This document shows positions 11,784 to 23,100 of a DNA stretch of 64,000 nt, piece after piece. The stretch is from assembly GCA_027559495.1 (NCBI GenBank), contig JAMXSV010000029.1, positions 186,001 to 250,000 of the forward strand, in the 5' to 3' direction. Below the pieces are notes generated by a model. That model was not told the DNA's origin and made no database searches. It saw only the letters and a list, made by a program, of their open reading frames with translations. Numbering within the stretch: position 1 is the first letter of the stretch; each line of letters starts with the position of its first letter. The position numbers and the translations under genes are program-made. Source of the DNA: Aurifilum marmelostoma. Its lineage: Eukaryota; Ascomycota; Sordariomycetes; Diaporthales; Cryphonectriaceae.

Positions 11784-13337
11784 ATTGTTGCCGTCCTCGT
11801 CAAGGGTGTTCACAAGGAGGAGTCTTGGTGAGGATGGGGCGGAACTACACGCAATAAGCGACCTGTGATTTCAGTCAAGCTCTCGAATGTGAGCGTACAG
11901 TCCTCGTTATAAATGAAGGATCCGTGATGTTGCATCGAGCCGGAATAATCTCTGGACCACAGAGCCGGCTTATTTTTCCATTCCTACCATCCCTACCTAC
12001 GATGGCGTAAAGTTGGTCCATGGTAGAGGAACGTTGGAGCATGTACTTAGGTAATCGCTCAAGCTGCTTATTCGAGTAACATAAGATTTGTCCACCTTCC
12101 TGACGAGGATGGTGATCTTCATGCGATGCAACTCTGCCATCTCTCTCGGGCGTGCCGAACGGGCCGAGCCATGCCTCGAGCCCCGTGCTCGTCTTCAGCC
12201 TGTGGGATGGCGAATCTCACACCATTCTGACAAGCTTGAGATTGGATTTTGTTGGGCTGTCGTGCCTGGAATCTAATCTGGATAGACTCTTGTTGGGTCA
12301 TCAAGAGGACCTTGTGACTTCATGTCGAAGTTACAACCTGTACTGATGAATGATGATAGTTCTCAATTAGATACTGATGATTAAATGTAGCCACTCTTTG
12401 CTGGCGCTTACAGTCCCGTGGACGAACATGTCGGCATGCTTCGTTTGCTCTTAGGTACACCACCGAGGGGGTGATTAGGCATCGCATCCATCAGAAAGCA
12501 ACCCACACAGACCGGACCTGATGAAGCCTCAAGCTAAGCCGAGTTGTCGCAATATATGGCCTTTGATTGCCATGCTGCGGTCCAATACTGCTGGTGGGAG
12601 GATGCTTGACTCTATATCTCGTACATAAGTACTCTGTTCGACCTACGACATCAAATCCTGACCCATAATGGACCTTAGTCCACTAGGGTCAGACGGAAAC
12701 TTGTTGCTATCGTATGGTAGATCTTGTTCTTCATGCCGATCTGCGCAACTCTATGGGATCTAGGTTCTGACACACCCATGAACAGACTACATTGTATCAT
12801 TGATCAGACATGCACTGAGACAAAGCGGCGGCGGCGGCGCCTCACGAGCGAAACTCCAAAATACTCACCGCTGCAATATTGAAAAGTGCACGTAGCAATT
12901 GGCGGCTTACTCGGGCGTACCATTGGGAGCCACCTCTGTTGATCAGCTCCGACTGCACATTCGAGCGATCAGGTCTAGGAGTAGATCATCTGCTTAATCA
13001 AGTGAGTGGGAGACTCCAGCTGAACATTGTGGCGCACTACGATGCTTATACCACCCGAATGGCGGTGAATTGCGATAACAACATGCAGAAGCAGGTTTCA
13101 GTAAAGATTTTCCTGATTCCCCTGATATCAGCGTTCGACTCGCCAAGATATATTACCTCTCGGGGACCATGAGCGCGGTCCTTTCTTAAATGCTCTGTCT
13201 AGTCTCATTCCTGAACCCTAGAACGATTCACATCATTCGGCATTCTAGCTTCGCCTCCGTAGAGTGGTCTTTGGCAGAACCCAACTCGAGAAATCCGGAT
13301 CGATTTGCCCTCCGAAGGGCCTCAATCATTTGTAGAT
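11784..13337. other. Divergent intergenic region
   Basis: Spacer between the start of the S28 gene (minus) and the membrane-protein gene (plus). Several short frames exist, but none has a recognisable domain, credible splice structure or codon pattern. It holds the promoters of both genes; a TTTATAA-like element reads toward the S28 gene near 11908-11915. Nothing else is supported. Confidence 0.6.
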
Positions 13338-13424
13338 ATGGGCATTTTCCATCAACTCATTATTTTTTCCTCCATCGCCGGTCTGGTCGTCTGCGACAGC
13401 AGCTAGGAGGTCTATACCGAGCTC
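13338..13424 (+). other. In-frame signal-peptide-like leader interrupted by TAG, upstream of the membrane-protein gene
   Basis: An ATG at 13338 is in the same frame as the ATG at 13425. It encodes a hydrophobic leader (MGIFHQLIIFSSIAGLV) ending in VCDSS, then a single TAG at 13404-13406, after which the frame stays open into the gene. Relatives of this family often begin with a short signal peptide. The TAG could have come from CAG by a CpA to TpA change; a 5' intron too short to be believable would also be needed to remove it. Confidence 0.45.
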
Positions 13425-15422
13425 ATGGAGAATCAGAACAACCTCACTGCGATGAGGGCCATCACCACGATAGTTTGGGTTGACTCTCCTACCATTCGAG
13501 GAACCACGAATGTGCTGTACAGCTGCCTCGTGACGATCTTCGCTTGTGTCTATACGGCATTGCATCTAAACGTGCCTACCAATTCGACATCGCCGTGGCA
13601 GACATTGTTGCAAAGGGCCTTTGACAAAGTCAGGAAGTGGGCTCCCAGTATAAACGTGCCTGAGAGTCTGATTATTCGGTCGAGGTTCGTGATACGGATC
13701 TACGAGTTCATGTTCCGCACCGTGATGTGGCCTCTGAGCTTTGTCTCAGAATTTTATCGTAAACTTGTTTGGCCTATGATGACAATCATTGCTCCGGAGA
13801 TCACAGTGAGCTTGCCTATATCTCAGTTTATGACTGCAAACGATTTGAAGGATGATCTGAACAAAATCACAGAGACTGTAAGTCATTACTTCAGATTGCC
13901 CAAAAGGTACTAACACTATTGATCTAGAAAGACTTCGACCTCGAATATGCATTCTTTGTCCTCATGGGTGGCTTGAAGATCAACGTCAACAACATTGTAT
14001 CTCCAGCACATTCTCCGACACTTGCCATTGACAGAGAGCTAGACATAACTCTGGGTCACACTGATGATGGGATGGTGGTTCTCGGGCCAAATGCCGTCCG
14101 CTCACTGGCCAGTCTCGTGGGTAACAAAGTCCGCGTCGAACCTTCTAAAATTAAGGACAAAAGCAAAGCAAACACTATACAGAAGTGTCTGGTTTTGCTG
14201 CAGATTGCCTGGATGGCGATACAATGTATGGCACGAAAATGTTATGGCCTCCCTCTTACATTGTTGGAGATTCGTACCATGGTACATGTCTTCTGCGCTT
14301 TCATTCTCTACTTTTTGTGGTTCAAGGTTTGTGACTTTTCTCCTTGGCATTTACTATCGAGTAATTACTAAGATTCTATAGAAGCCTTTTGATGTCCACG
14401 AACCCGAGATCATGAATCCCACGCTTGGGGATGACATGGTGGCTCTATTAATCCAAAGCCACTTTGGTCACGATGCAACCAAAGACATCGAGATCCAATT
14501 TTCTAAATTAATCTCATCGGACCCAGAAAGTGCCACTGGGATCACTGAGGACCAGCGGGATGATCCACAAATCGACTTGGGGACAGGTGCTGACCGGCCT
14601 GACTGCAGCCTTGCCCCAGGTCTTAGTATTCGCTCAAACCGCGGCAACGCTTCCCGTATATCCAAGGAGACACAACTCAGGATCACAAGAGTCGCAGCAG
14701 CGTTAAGGCAGCTCCACCAACAACACAGCAGCATTTCGGGGAAATCATCGATCCGGCTTGATTCATACCTTGAGAACTCTTACCCCGAAATGATGAAGCA
14801 TGCTCGTAAAAGCCGCAATATTTCTTCCGCAGGAAACCTGAGAGCTATGGAAGGTGCCACGAAAGAAGAACACGACTTAAATCGGCATACATTCAGGCAG
14901 AAGTTCCTCACGCTCGCGCAGATGGACTTGATCGACAAGGAGTTCAAGAGGGACGACCTCTTTATGAGCGAGGAACAAGATCCTGTTACTGGGGGCAACG
15001 GGCGCCACTATTGGCTGCAAATTTTCACCTATATCCTGCTCTCAACGGCACTCGGCGGTATACATCTCTTAGCCTGGAACGCGCAATTCCCTACACAGAT
15101 TGAAGCTATACTGTGGAAATCTATGTGTCTGTTCTTAACGGTAGCAGTTCCCCTTCTAGGTCTATTGCTTGCCCCTCTAAGGCTCGTATCGGGGTTGCAG
15201 ACATGGCTGTCTCGTTCGGAGAGAGGCAGGGAGACTAAGCCCTCTTCATGGCTTCTGACACTCGTTCTGCGTACATATGAATACCTCATCCTGGGCCCTT
15301 GGTCACTCGCCTATGTCGCATCAAGAATATTCATCATCGTCGAATCCTTCACTAGTCTACGACACGTTCCTATCGGCGTCTACTGGCTTCCCTCGTGGCT
15401 GCAGATGATCCCGCATTTATGA
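13425..15422 (+). CDS. Multi-pass membrane protein of an unnamed fungal family
   Basis: Exons 13425-13877, 13928-14326 and 14382-15422 give 630 residues, all phase 0. Intron 1 carries a textbook TACTAAC branch point at 13908-13914. The N-terminal part has the pattern SPTIRGTTNVLYSCLVT followed by YTALHLNVP, and the C-terminus ends with VESFTSLRHVPIGVYW. Both are hallmarks I recognise from a very common, functionally unassigned group of filamentous-fungal integral membrane proteins. About five to seven hydrophobic segments lie at the two ends, with a long polar central region (residues about 290-500). No catalytic motif is visible and I do not assign a function. The start may lie further upstream (see the interrupted leader at 13338). 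Confidence 0.85.
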
Positions 15423-15928
15423 TCATCTGGCCACTTTCAGATGCTACAGTGCGCCCCCAAATGGACGTCAAATTGGACCCTGATAGTCGACCCTCGGATG
15501 CACGCGTGGCCGGGGACATGACACTGGAGTGGTTGGACAGAGGTCATGGCTACGGTGATTCCTGAGGGATGATGGGCGGCTTTGACGAGGCAACCCTCAG
15601 TACTTGAGTGGACGGAGTCGAAGCAACTACTGGAGGTAATTATCGAGGAGGAGTTCGATGGCGTTTCACGAATATCAATAGGCGTTCAGAGATGTCAACA
15701 CATGTGAGGCGCTCACATCCCGAGCAACTAACATGTGTCTGAGCAGCCCTGTGGCAGCCAACGAGCGCTTAGTACGTGAGCGTATGTCTATGAAGCAGCA
15801 GTCTGATCCCAGCAGCAGCCAAAACCGAAACCAGACCTGTAAATCTCGATGTAGATCCGTTCCCAAGACTCTTACCACTTTCCCTTCTAGCACGTTCACC
15901 TAACAAGCATAAACCATGACATCCACGC
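15423..15928. other. Convergent spacer
   Basis: Contains the 3' ends of the membrane-protein gene and of the P450 gene. I see no gene, repeat or conserved element in it. Confidence 0.6.
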
Positions 15929-17978
15929 CTACGCCCTGGGAACCAGATGCACCCACAGCGGCGGCTTATGCCACAGGTTGAACACCTTTTGTCCCCCAAG
16001 CCAGCCCTCGCTCTCAGGAGCCAGCTTGAGATCAAAGTTGAACACAAGCCGGGCCAAGATGGTCCGCATCTCGGCATATGCCAGGCTGTCGTGAAGAACG
16101 AATTTGTTAGCTGCTGCTCGATCTTATCCCAGCGTAGATCATCCCATGATGTGTTTTATTTGTGATGAAGCCACTCAGTCGTCAAGCAGAATGGGAAAGT
16201 CCAGACGGCTCACTTTTTACCGATGCAGTTCCTAGGGCCGTACGAGAAGGGCTGCATGGCCTCCTTCTGGTCCGCGGCGAACTCGGCGTTCTGGCCGTCG
16301 ATCCACCGCTCTGGATGATATTCAGAGGGCCTGGCCCAGTTGGCGCTGTGGTAGTTCGCTGCCCACTGCCACACGCCGACGTGCGTCTGGCTCGGGAGGA
16401 TAACTGTCAGCCGCGCTCTCCCTTGCGCTCTTTCCACTCAGGTCATCACAATGTGCCATCCACTTACCCCGCCAGGCACGTAGCGCCCACAAATCATCTT
16501 GCCACCCTGAGCTACAATCCGAGGCAGCCCGATCGGCACGGGCGGGTACATGCGCAGCGCCTCTTCCAGACACGCCAGCATGTACGTCAGTTGTCTCGAC
16601 GACGCAATAGTGATCTGGTCCTCGGAGGTGAAAGCGGACCGGACCTCGTGGGTCAGCCTCGCTAGGGCCTCGGGGTGGCTGGCTAGGAGGTAGGTTGCGC
16701 CCGAGAGCAGGGTGGCAGTGGTCTCGGAGCCGGCGACGATGAGGAGCGCGGCGTGGACGTCGATATCCCGGCGAGGCATTTGCTGAGATATAGTCAGCGT
16801 GTGTGTTGTTGGGCTTGGAATGTTTTTTTTTTTTTGGGGTGGGGGGGGGGGTGGGAAGTAAACAAGAATGTGGTTTCGACATGAGATGAGACTCTGAAGG
16901 GACATCCTTGTGACGCTCTCACTCACTCAGTCATCCTGCTTGATCAGCAGCCCCTCGATGAGGTCGTTCCTGGTCGCGCCCAGCTCGATACGCTTCGAGA
17001 CTTTCCTGTGGGCGAACTCGGAGTGATCATCGAGGGCCTTCATGAAGGACTTGGGGATAGAGGCGATGAGCATGTCCTTGATCATGGGGTAGTGGACGGC
17101 GGACTGCATCCAGACGGCGAGCTCGTTGAGATGGAAGATTGCCTTGACCCAGTGGTGCATGGCCGAATCCCGGAGGGAGCCGAACGAGTCGCCAAAGGCC
17201 AGGTCACCGATGACCTATTTCGGGGTTGTGTGTTGACAAGCAATCAGTAATTACGCCTCACTCTCAATGTAAAGGAGAGATGGGAACGCACATCAAACGT
17301 CGTATAGTTATACCACGCCGTCATGTCCAGAGCCTGCCTGCCCCCCTCCCCGCCTTCCTTGCGCAGCCTGTTTATCAGCAGATCGACGTAGCCCTGAATG
17401 ATGGGCTCCTGGTCCCGGATCGCCTTGTCCACGAACCCATGCGACAGCTGGCGCCGAAGGACAGTATGCAACTTCTTGTCCGCCGAGATGATATCCGGCG
17501 GCATCCACTTGGCAGGTTTATAATACAGCGTGAACTTTGCATTCTCCTCTTTCTTTGGGCTGTGGCCGCAGATGTCGCGCCAGGCCTGGGCCTCGGCAAA
17601 GGCGAGCTCGTTGGGCGCGATGCGCACCACGGGGCCGTAGCGCTCAGACATGGCGGCCACGTCGAAGGGGAGGGTGCCGCGGATGTTGGCGACGCAGTAC
17701 GGGAGGCGGGAGGCGCGCCAGTGGAGGGGGCCCGGGTGGGCGCGGAGGGGGTGCAGGAAGAGGTTGTAGAGGATGGTGCCGATGTAGTATACAGTGCTGG
17801 CCTGGAAGGGGGGGGGGGTGGAGTGTAAGCAGACGTGTGGTGCGATACTTGGTGAATATAGTAGGGCCTATTGTGCAGTTTGTTCCGGGCTAGGACAGTC
17901 TGAGGAACCTACGATGGGGGCCCAGACTGCTAGAGTCTTGCCGATGGATAGCAGATCTGCCCAGGTGGCAGCCGTCAT
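15929..17978 (-). CDS. Cytochrome P450 (TRI11/CYP65-like) with in-frame stop and splice-phase mismatch; possible pseudogene
   Basis: Exons on the minus strand: 17978-17913, 17801-17292, 17214-16927, 16782-16468, 16403-16214 and 16085-15929. Seen: an N-terminal membrane anchor, PGPLHWRASRLPY, I-helix AGSETTATLLSG, ExxR in LEEALRMYPPVP, PERW, and the heme-Cys motif FSYGPRNCIGKN completed across the last intron. Two defects are present. The last codon of exon 3 is TGA (16929-16927), directly before a strong GTGAGT donor and in the phase that fits exon 4. Exon 4 also ends in phase 0 while exon 5 needs one more base; a fifth G at the GGGG before GTAAGT would restore PGGVILPSQTHVGVW. Such P450s oxidise terpenoids or other secondary metabolites at the ER membrane. 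No biosynthetic partner genes are adjacent. Either a young pseudogene or sequence errors. Confidence 0.82.
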
Positions 17979-18396
17979 CTTGGGGGCGATGTAGTGGCTA
18001 GTGGAGGGTGAACGAGACTCCTTGATGCAACTTCCTTTTAGGTGCCTCAAAGGCTAAGTGTCGAGAAGCGTGTGGTCTTGATTTGTTTTTCAAACGAGGT
18101 CTCAAGCTCCAGGAACACAGACTGTTGTAAGGACTCTGGCGCTGCGTGGATGAATATCATACAATACGGAAAGCTGAGAGGTGGTGATAACACTTGACAT
18201 CGACATGCCTCTTTGGTCTGGTTTGTGCAATGCACGCGTGTTCCTACTTAAGGCAAAAAGATGAGAAGCCGTCCTCTGCTCATTACCTCGCTCATGCCTC
18301 GTATTCGTGATGCAGTGCCCTCGCTCGCTGGTGTTGTGCCCTGAAGACTTATTCATCCGCCGCGAGCATATTTTCCTTGCGTATCCGTATTCCGCC

Positions 18397-18460
18397 CCGA
18401 AATCATGTTTCTCTGAGCTTCTTCTGCTCCGAAATCATGTTTTCCTGAGCTTCTCCGGTT
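18397..18460. repeat. Imperfect 32-bp tandem duplication
   Basis: CCGAAATCATGTTT...CTGAGCTTCT begins at 18397 and again at 18429, giving two copies with a few mismatches in the centre. It is a local duplication in the spacer upstream of the P450 gene, with no sign of coding function. Confidence 0.75.
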
Positions 18461-21400
18461 CAGAGGGGGGGATTGGGCAGAAAGAAAAAGATAAACAACA
18501 CCTCCGGGCATAATAGTAACACCCGACCGCTGCATCTCCTGGACCCTTGAAAATCCTAACGTGCTCCTTGACATGAAAAAAAAAAAAAAAAAAAAAAAAA
18601 GCAATGAATGGCCCAACGGCTTGCCATGCGCTTGTCTCATCCCCCGTTACACACCGCCGCGGGCCCGTGGTCCCGCCATCTCGAGCCCCCCCCCCCCTTG
18701 TCGCCGCCCAGGCCGCCGTACTCTATCTAGCGGGACCCCTCCGTCTTATTTACCCGCCCCGGGAGGAGCTATCCGCCTGTTCCTGACCCTGCTGCAGGTC
18801 TTGGACGGAGAGGTGAGGCGGTCTGGGCCGTGTTGTCATCAGGATGTTACAGACCGCTCGCTTCAGGCGTTGATTGGTCCCTGGAGACACTGACACAGCA
18901 GGATGCCCGCCCTGCTTTGACTGTTGCAGACTTGGCTGGAGTGACGTGGAAAAACAGGCTCAAATTGCTGAGAGACAAGAACTGGTCCTACAGTCTTGTC
19001 TCGCACTCAGACGATGAGCAGGTCCGTCATAGACATGCACGCACGAGCATCTCGCATTCTTGTCTCGCCCCCCTGGTCGATAGGGTTCCTCAACACACCC
19101 CCGTTGTTCCCGAGCACTCGCATGAATGATCCTCTCTTTTCCCACCTTCGAGAAAGCTGGCAGAAACCACCCGCCCCGAGACATTCGTGCGCCATCCGCT
19201 GCCACCCCTTTGCAATCTGTTTCAATCCTTTTCGGAGCCATTGTCTCTCCACGTGGCGCTGGCTGCGGGAGGATAGAAGGGGCCGGGGCATCTCAGGACA
19301 GCTAGTGTACCCAACCAACCACCCACCACATTAGCAAGCGCCCAAAGAAAAGGTATGAAAAATTGCAAGTTCAGATTGAGCGATTTCCATCAACGTAAGA
19401 GAGAGAAAGAGAGAGAAATGAAACAGGAAAAAAAGAAAGGGAAAAAAAAAAAAAAAAAAAGGAGGACAGACCTCCACACCAACTTCCCCGCCCCGCAGGC
19501 GTACCCGGATAAGTCGGCACCCATATTCCCACATCTTCTGACAATGCTGTACCCGCCCCCCCCCCCCCATAGCACACGAGGGGAAAAAAGGAGCAAACAA
19601 GCTTATATCCGGTGATTATGTGCTCTCTCTGTCCCTCTCTGTCTCTCTCTCTCTCTCTCTCTCCAGCCCCCCCCCTCCCGCAGGCGCTGGTTTCCCCCAT
19701 TTTTATGAGGCTCATGGTGTGCAGGATGACGGAGCACGCTTAAGCTTACTTAGGAGCTTATACAGACGTTTGAACAACCGGAAGCGGGACTGGCTCGGAC
19801 AAGACTGGCTGGGCGGGACAGAATCCGCGTGAGACCATACGTGTTTTCCCTTTTTGTGCCGTGGTTGCAGTTTGTATCCAACGGGACTGGTTTCTTTTGG
19901 TTGCACTCCTTGGCCGTTTTTGAAAACCTTTGCTTTTGGGGAAAAAAGCAAAACCGAGAGCATAGAGACCGGACCCTGCAAACCTGCACACTCTTCCCCG
20001 GGGCACTGGCCTTCCTAGCAGCGACATGCCCTTGACGGCGCCGTCAACCTGTCCAATTCCTTGCGTCTAAGCCTTCTCCCCGTCCCGTGTTCCAGGTCAT
20101 GGACGGGATATTCTGGCGGTCTGTGAACGGGGACCGCCGCCACTGACGGACTTGTCTCACAGGCTTGTGCTTGGGCAAAACCTCGCTGAACGGATCGCTG
20201 ATCCACAAAACAGGGAGAGAAGAACCAACTTCTGTGATCTTTTTCCTTCCCCCCCCCCCCCCTCACTGCCGTGTGTGATGCTCACCTTTTCCCCTCGCGC
20301 ACACAAAACTCTCACAATGACGGAATGCGTGCGCTCTTCGCCTGACACGCCGTCCAACCCGTCCAACCCGCCCTTGCTCCAGGCGGCTCTTGTGTCACTC
20401 GACGGGGCGGTGTGACAAGGCAGGAAAACGCCTTGCCTCGTCGCCCTCTCATCTCACTGCCGCCCGGACTGGAGGGCCCAGACAGAGACAAGATGGCCAC
20501 GGGTTGGCACGCTCGCCAGACGGGACGGCGCAAGGGGGAGAGGGGACTTGGTCTCACCGGCGCTTCCGCGGCACGTCGACCAGCCTCTACTTTGAGGCAA
20601 TTAATGTGTGTTTCATGGCACGGCTCCCTGCGTTGTGCATGGCGCTGGCCGGGCTGCTGCTCTGTTGTCTCCCAGACAGAACAGAATGCTCTCACAAGTG
20701 ACACATGAGGTAGAGTCTCTTTACCGAGAGACTCAAAAAAAAAAAGGACCAGATGATGGATAGATAGAGAGGGAGCGGGCATGTGTGGTATGGTAGCAGA
20801 TGAATCCCCTCCATGCATCGTCATCTATGAGCCATCCTTGATGAGCACACCGATGATGGAATCTTGGATAGGGACAAGGAGAACCAAGATCTTCTCTTGC
20901 CCAAAATCCGCCCCCCCCCCCTTCCCCCCTTCCCTCCATCTTCACCAAACCCCAGGAAACACGGTCCGCGCCGTGCCACGTGAACACATGGCCGGGGAAG
21001 CACGCCACAGAAGTAGGGAGCGGACCATAAATTCTTTGGTACTTTGTATAGACGAGCCACGAAACAAAGTGTTCTGGATGAACCGGGAAAGAATAAAAGA
21101 CAAAAAAACAAAAACCAAAAAGGATGGTACAAAAAGTACGTCCCTGCGTTGATGGTGTTGAAGCTTGATAGGAGCGCACGCACACAAAGCAAGCAAAGTA
21201 AGTAGTGCTCGCATCAGCACTCTAATTCCCGCGCACGAAACATGTCATATGGATAAAGAATCCAGGCGGGAACAGCCACACACACCCCCTTCCCCTTCTC
21301 CTCTTCCCTTCCTTAAATGATCTGCAGCATGGAATTAAATCCGTCTCAACCGTTTTTTTTTTTTTTTTTTCTTTGCTTTCTCTCCAAATACCCGGTTGCG

Positions 21401-21744
21401 TTGATCACTCCCATCAACCAAACGCATCCGTCAAAACCTGCCCTGTTCTCGGCGGCAGAACTATCAGCCGGCTTCCCCCAGTCCGTCACCACCCAGCATC
21501 ACCATCACCATCATCGGCTCGCGTGTGCCCTCCGCGGCTCGGAAAGTTCCACACCCCACACCCCCCCTCTCCCCCATACATGTAGCCACGCCGAAATCGT
21601 AAAGAGAAAAAAAAAAAGACCACTATTATTTGGAATGCGCAAACAACAATCCAGTTCGGCTCATCCGATGCTGCTTTCCCGCCAAGGCACTAAAAAAGAG
21701 ATGGGGAAAGGGTGGGTGGGTGGGTTGATGCGAAAACGCCGAGG

Positions 21745-21765
21745 CCCCCCCCCCCCCCCCCCCCC
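21745..21765. repeat. C21 homopolymer
   Basis: An uninterrupted run of 21 C, followed within 25 bases by a T16 run and mixed C/G runs. It is the longest G/C homopolymer in the window. Such a tract is likely to be G-quadruplex or slippage prone and difficult to sequence. Confidence 0.9.
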
Positions 21766-23063
21766 TTCCCTCTTCTGAAACTAGAGTTTTTTTTTTTTTT
21801 TTCTTTTCTTTCTTTCTTTTTCCCCCCCGGGGCCCCCCGTTCTCAGAAGGAATGCTTTCGACCCAGCGGTCTGGGTCGGCGCGGCAACCAAAAACCACAC
21901 TGCCACTGACGGACGGAGGGCTCTAGGTAAAGCGAGAGGGAGATAGAGAGACAAGAAAAATTAGACGCGTCACGATCCAGGTACCGAGGCCTAGCGCCTT
22001 TCTTTCTTCTTTCTGTCTGGTCTGTGTCCATTTCCCGGGACGGGCAAGGCTTCCCAATGAATTGATTACCTTTCTTTTCCCTCATTACGTGGTGAAATGT
22101 GTTCGACGTGTTCGTCGTCGTCAGGCTGCTGGCTGGCTGGCTAGCTAGGCCCAGGGTGAGCCTGCGCCGTCGTGTCGACAGAGACGAAACGGAAGGATGA
22201 GTCTCATGTCTCGTTGAAGGGGAAGACCCCGCTGGGCCAAGGTTTCTTCTTTTTCTCTCGTGGGAAGAAGAGAGGATCCAACACCCCCTCCGGGGTGGAA
22301 ATGAGGCCATATTCGGACCGATGACAGGGCATCACGAGGTTACCGGCGGGTCCCCTACCCCGTCCCGGGGGGGGAGCCTCTGTCCTTCCCTCTCTGATGG
22401 GGGTCCTGGGAAGGGAGTCTGTGCTGAGGAAGTGGCGCCGAGGAGGCTCAACACACGTAGCGGGTGGTCAAAGAGTCATCGAGCAGGTCCAAAAGTCACT
22501 TCATGGAGGCGCGCCGTCTCTCTTTTTTTTTTTTTTTTTTTTTTTTTGGGGGGGGGGTGTGTCTTTCTACGTCGCTGATAGTTTAAGCCGCCGATGTGGT
22601 GGGCGTATGACCTGTTGGCGCTTGCGAGGACCAATGAGTTGGGGAAGTGCTCAGCGGCGTAGGCCCAGTGTCACGTTGTTTGATTGTCGGGGGGGCAAGA
22701 AGAAAGTCAGCCAGCCAGCCTGAGGAAATCAAGCATGATCGACATGACAGGCCAGCCATGGATACCGATGATCTGGATAGAGGCTGCATTTCTGGTCCGA
22801 TCGAGTGCATCGACGGCGCCGCTAGACGCCGCGTCTACAGACATGGCTGCCATGTGTCGGCGTAGCAGTCGATGCTTAGAATAGAATAAAAAAAAAAACA
22901 CCCCTTCAACCTTGTCACTATGATGCGCTCTTGCATTCTGCGCCGCCCTCTTGGATCTCGAAAACTACCTGGATCATGGGTGCATGTGCCATAAGCAACC
23001 CAATGCAGCTTTCCTTTTTACCACCCCCCCCATGTGATGATCTAGAGAGAGAGAGCAGGGCCG

Positions 23064-23100
23064 TTGTGTGTGTGTGCGCGTGTGTGTACGTGCGTGTTGT
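23064..23100. repeat. (GT)n microsatellite, imperfect
   Basis: GT dinucleotides with CG and AC interruptions. A second, similar GT tract lies at about 23954-23992. Both lie in the gene-free region and have no visible link to a gene. Confidence 0.85.

Noticed and set aside
10725..11831. 368-codon plus-strand frame opposite the S28 peptidase
   Set aside because: Val/Arg/Asp-rich shadow frame; the minus strand shows the conserved peptidase.
20312..20824. 170-codon minus frame in the gene-free region
   Set aside because: No domain, no signal or membrane segment, interrupted by homopolymers in flanks; typical random frame.
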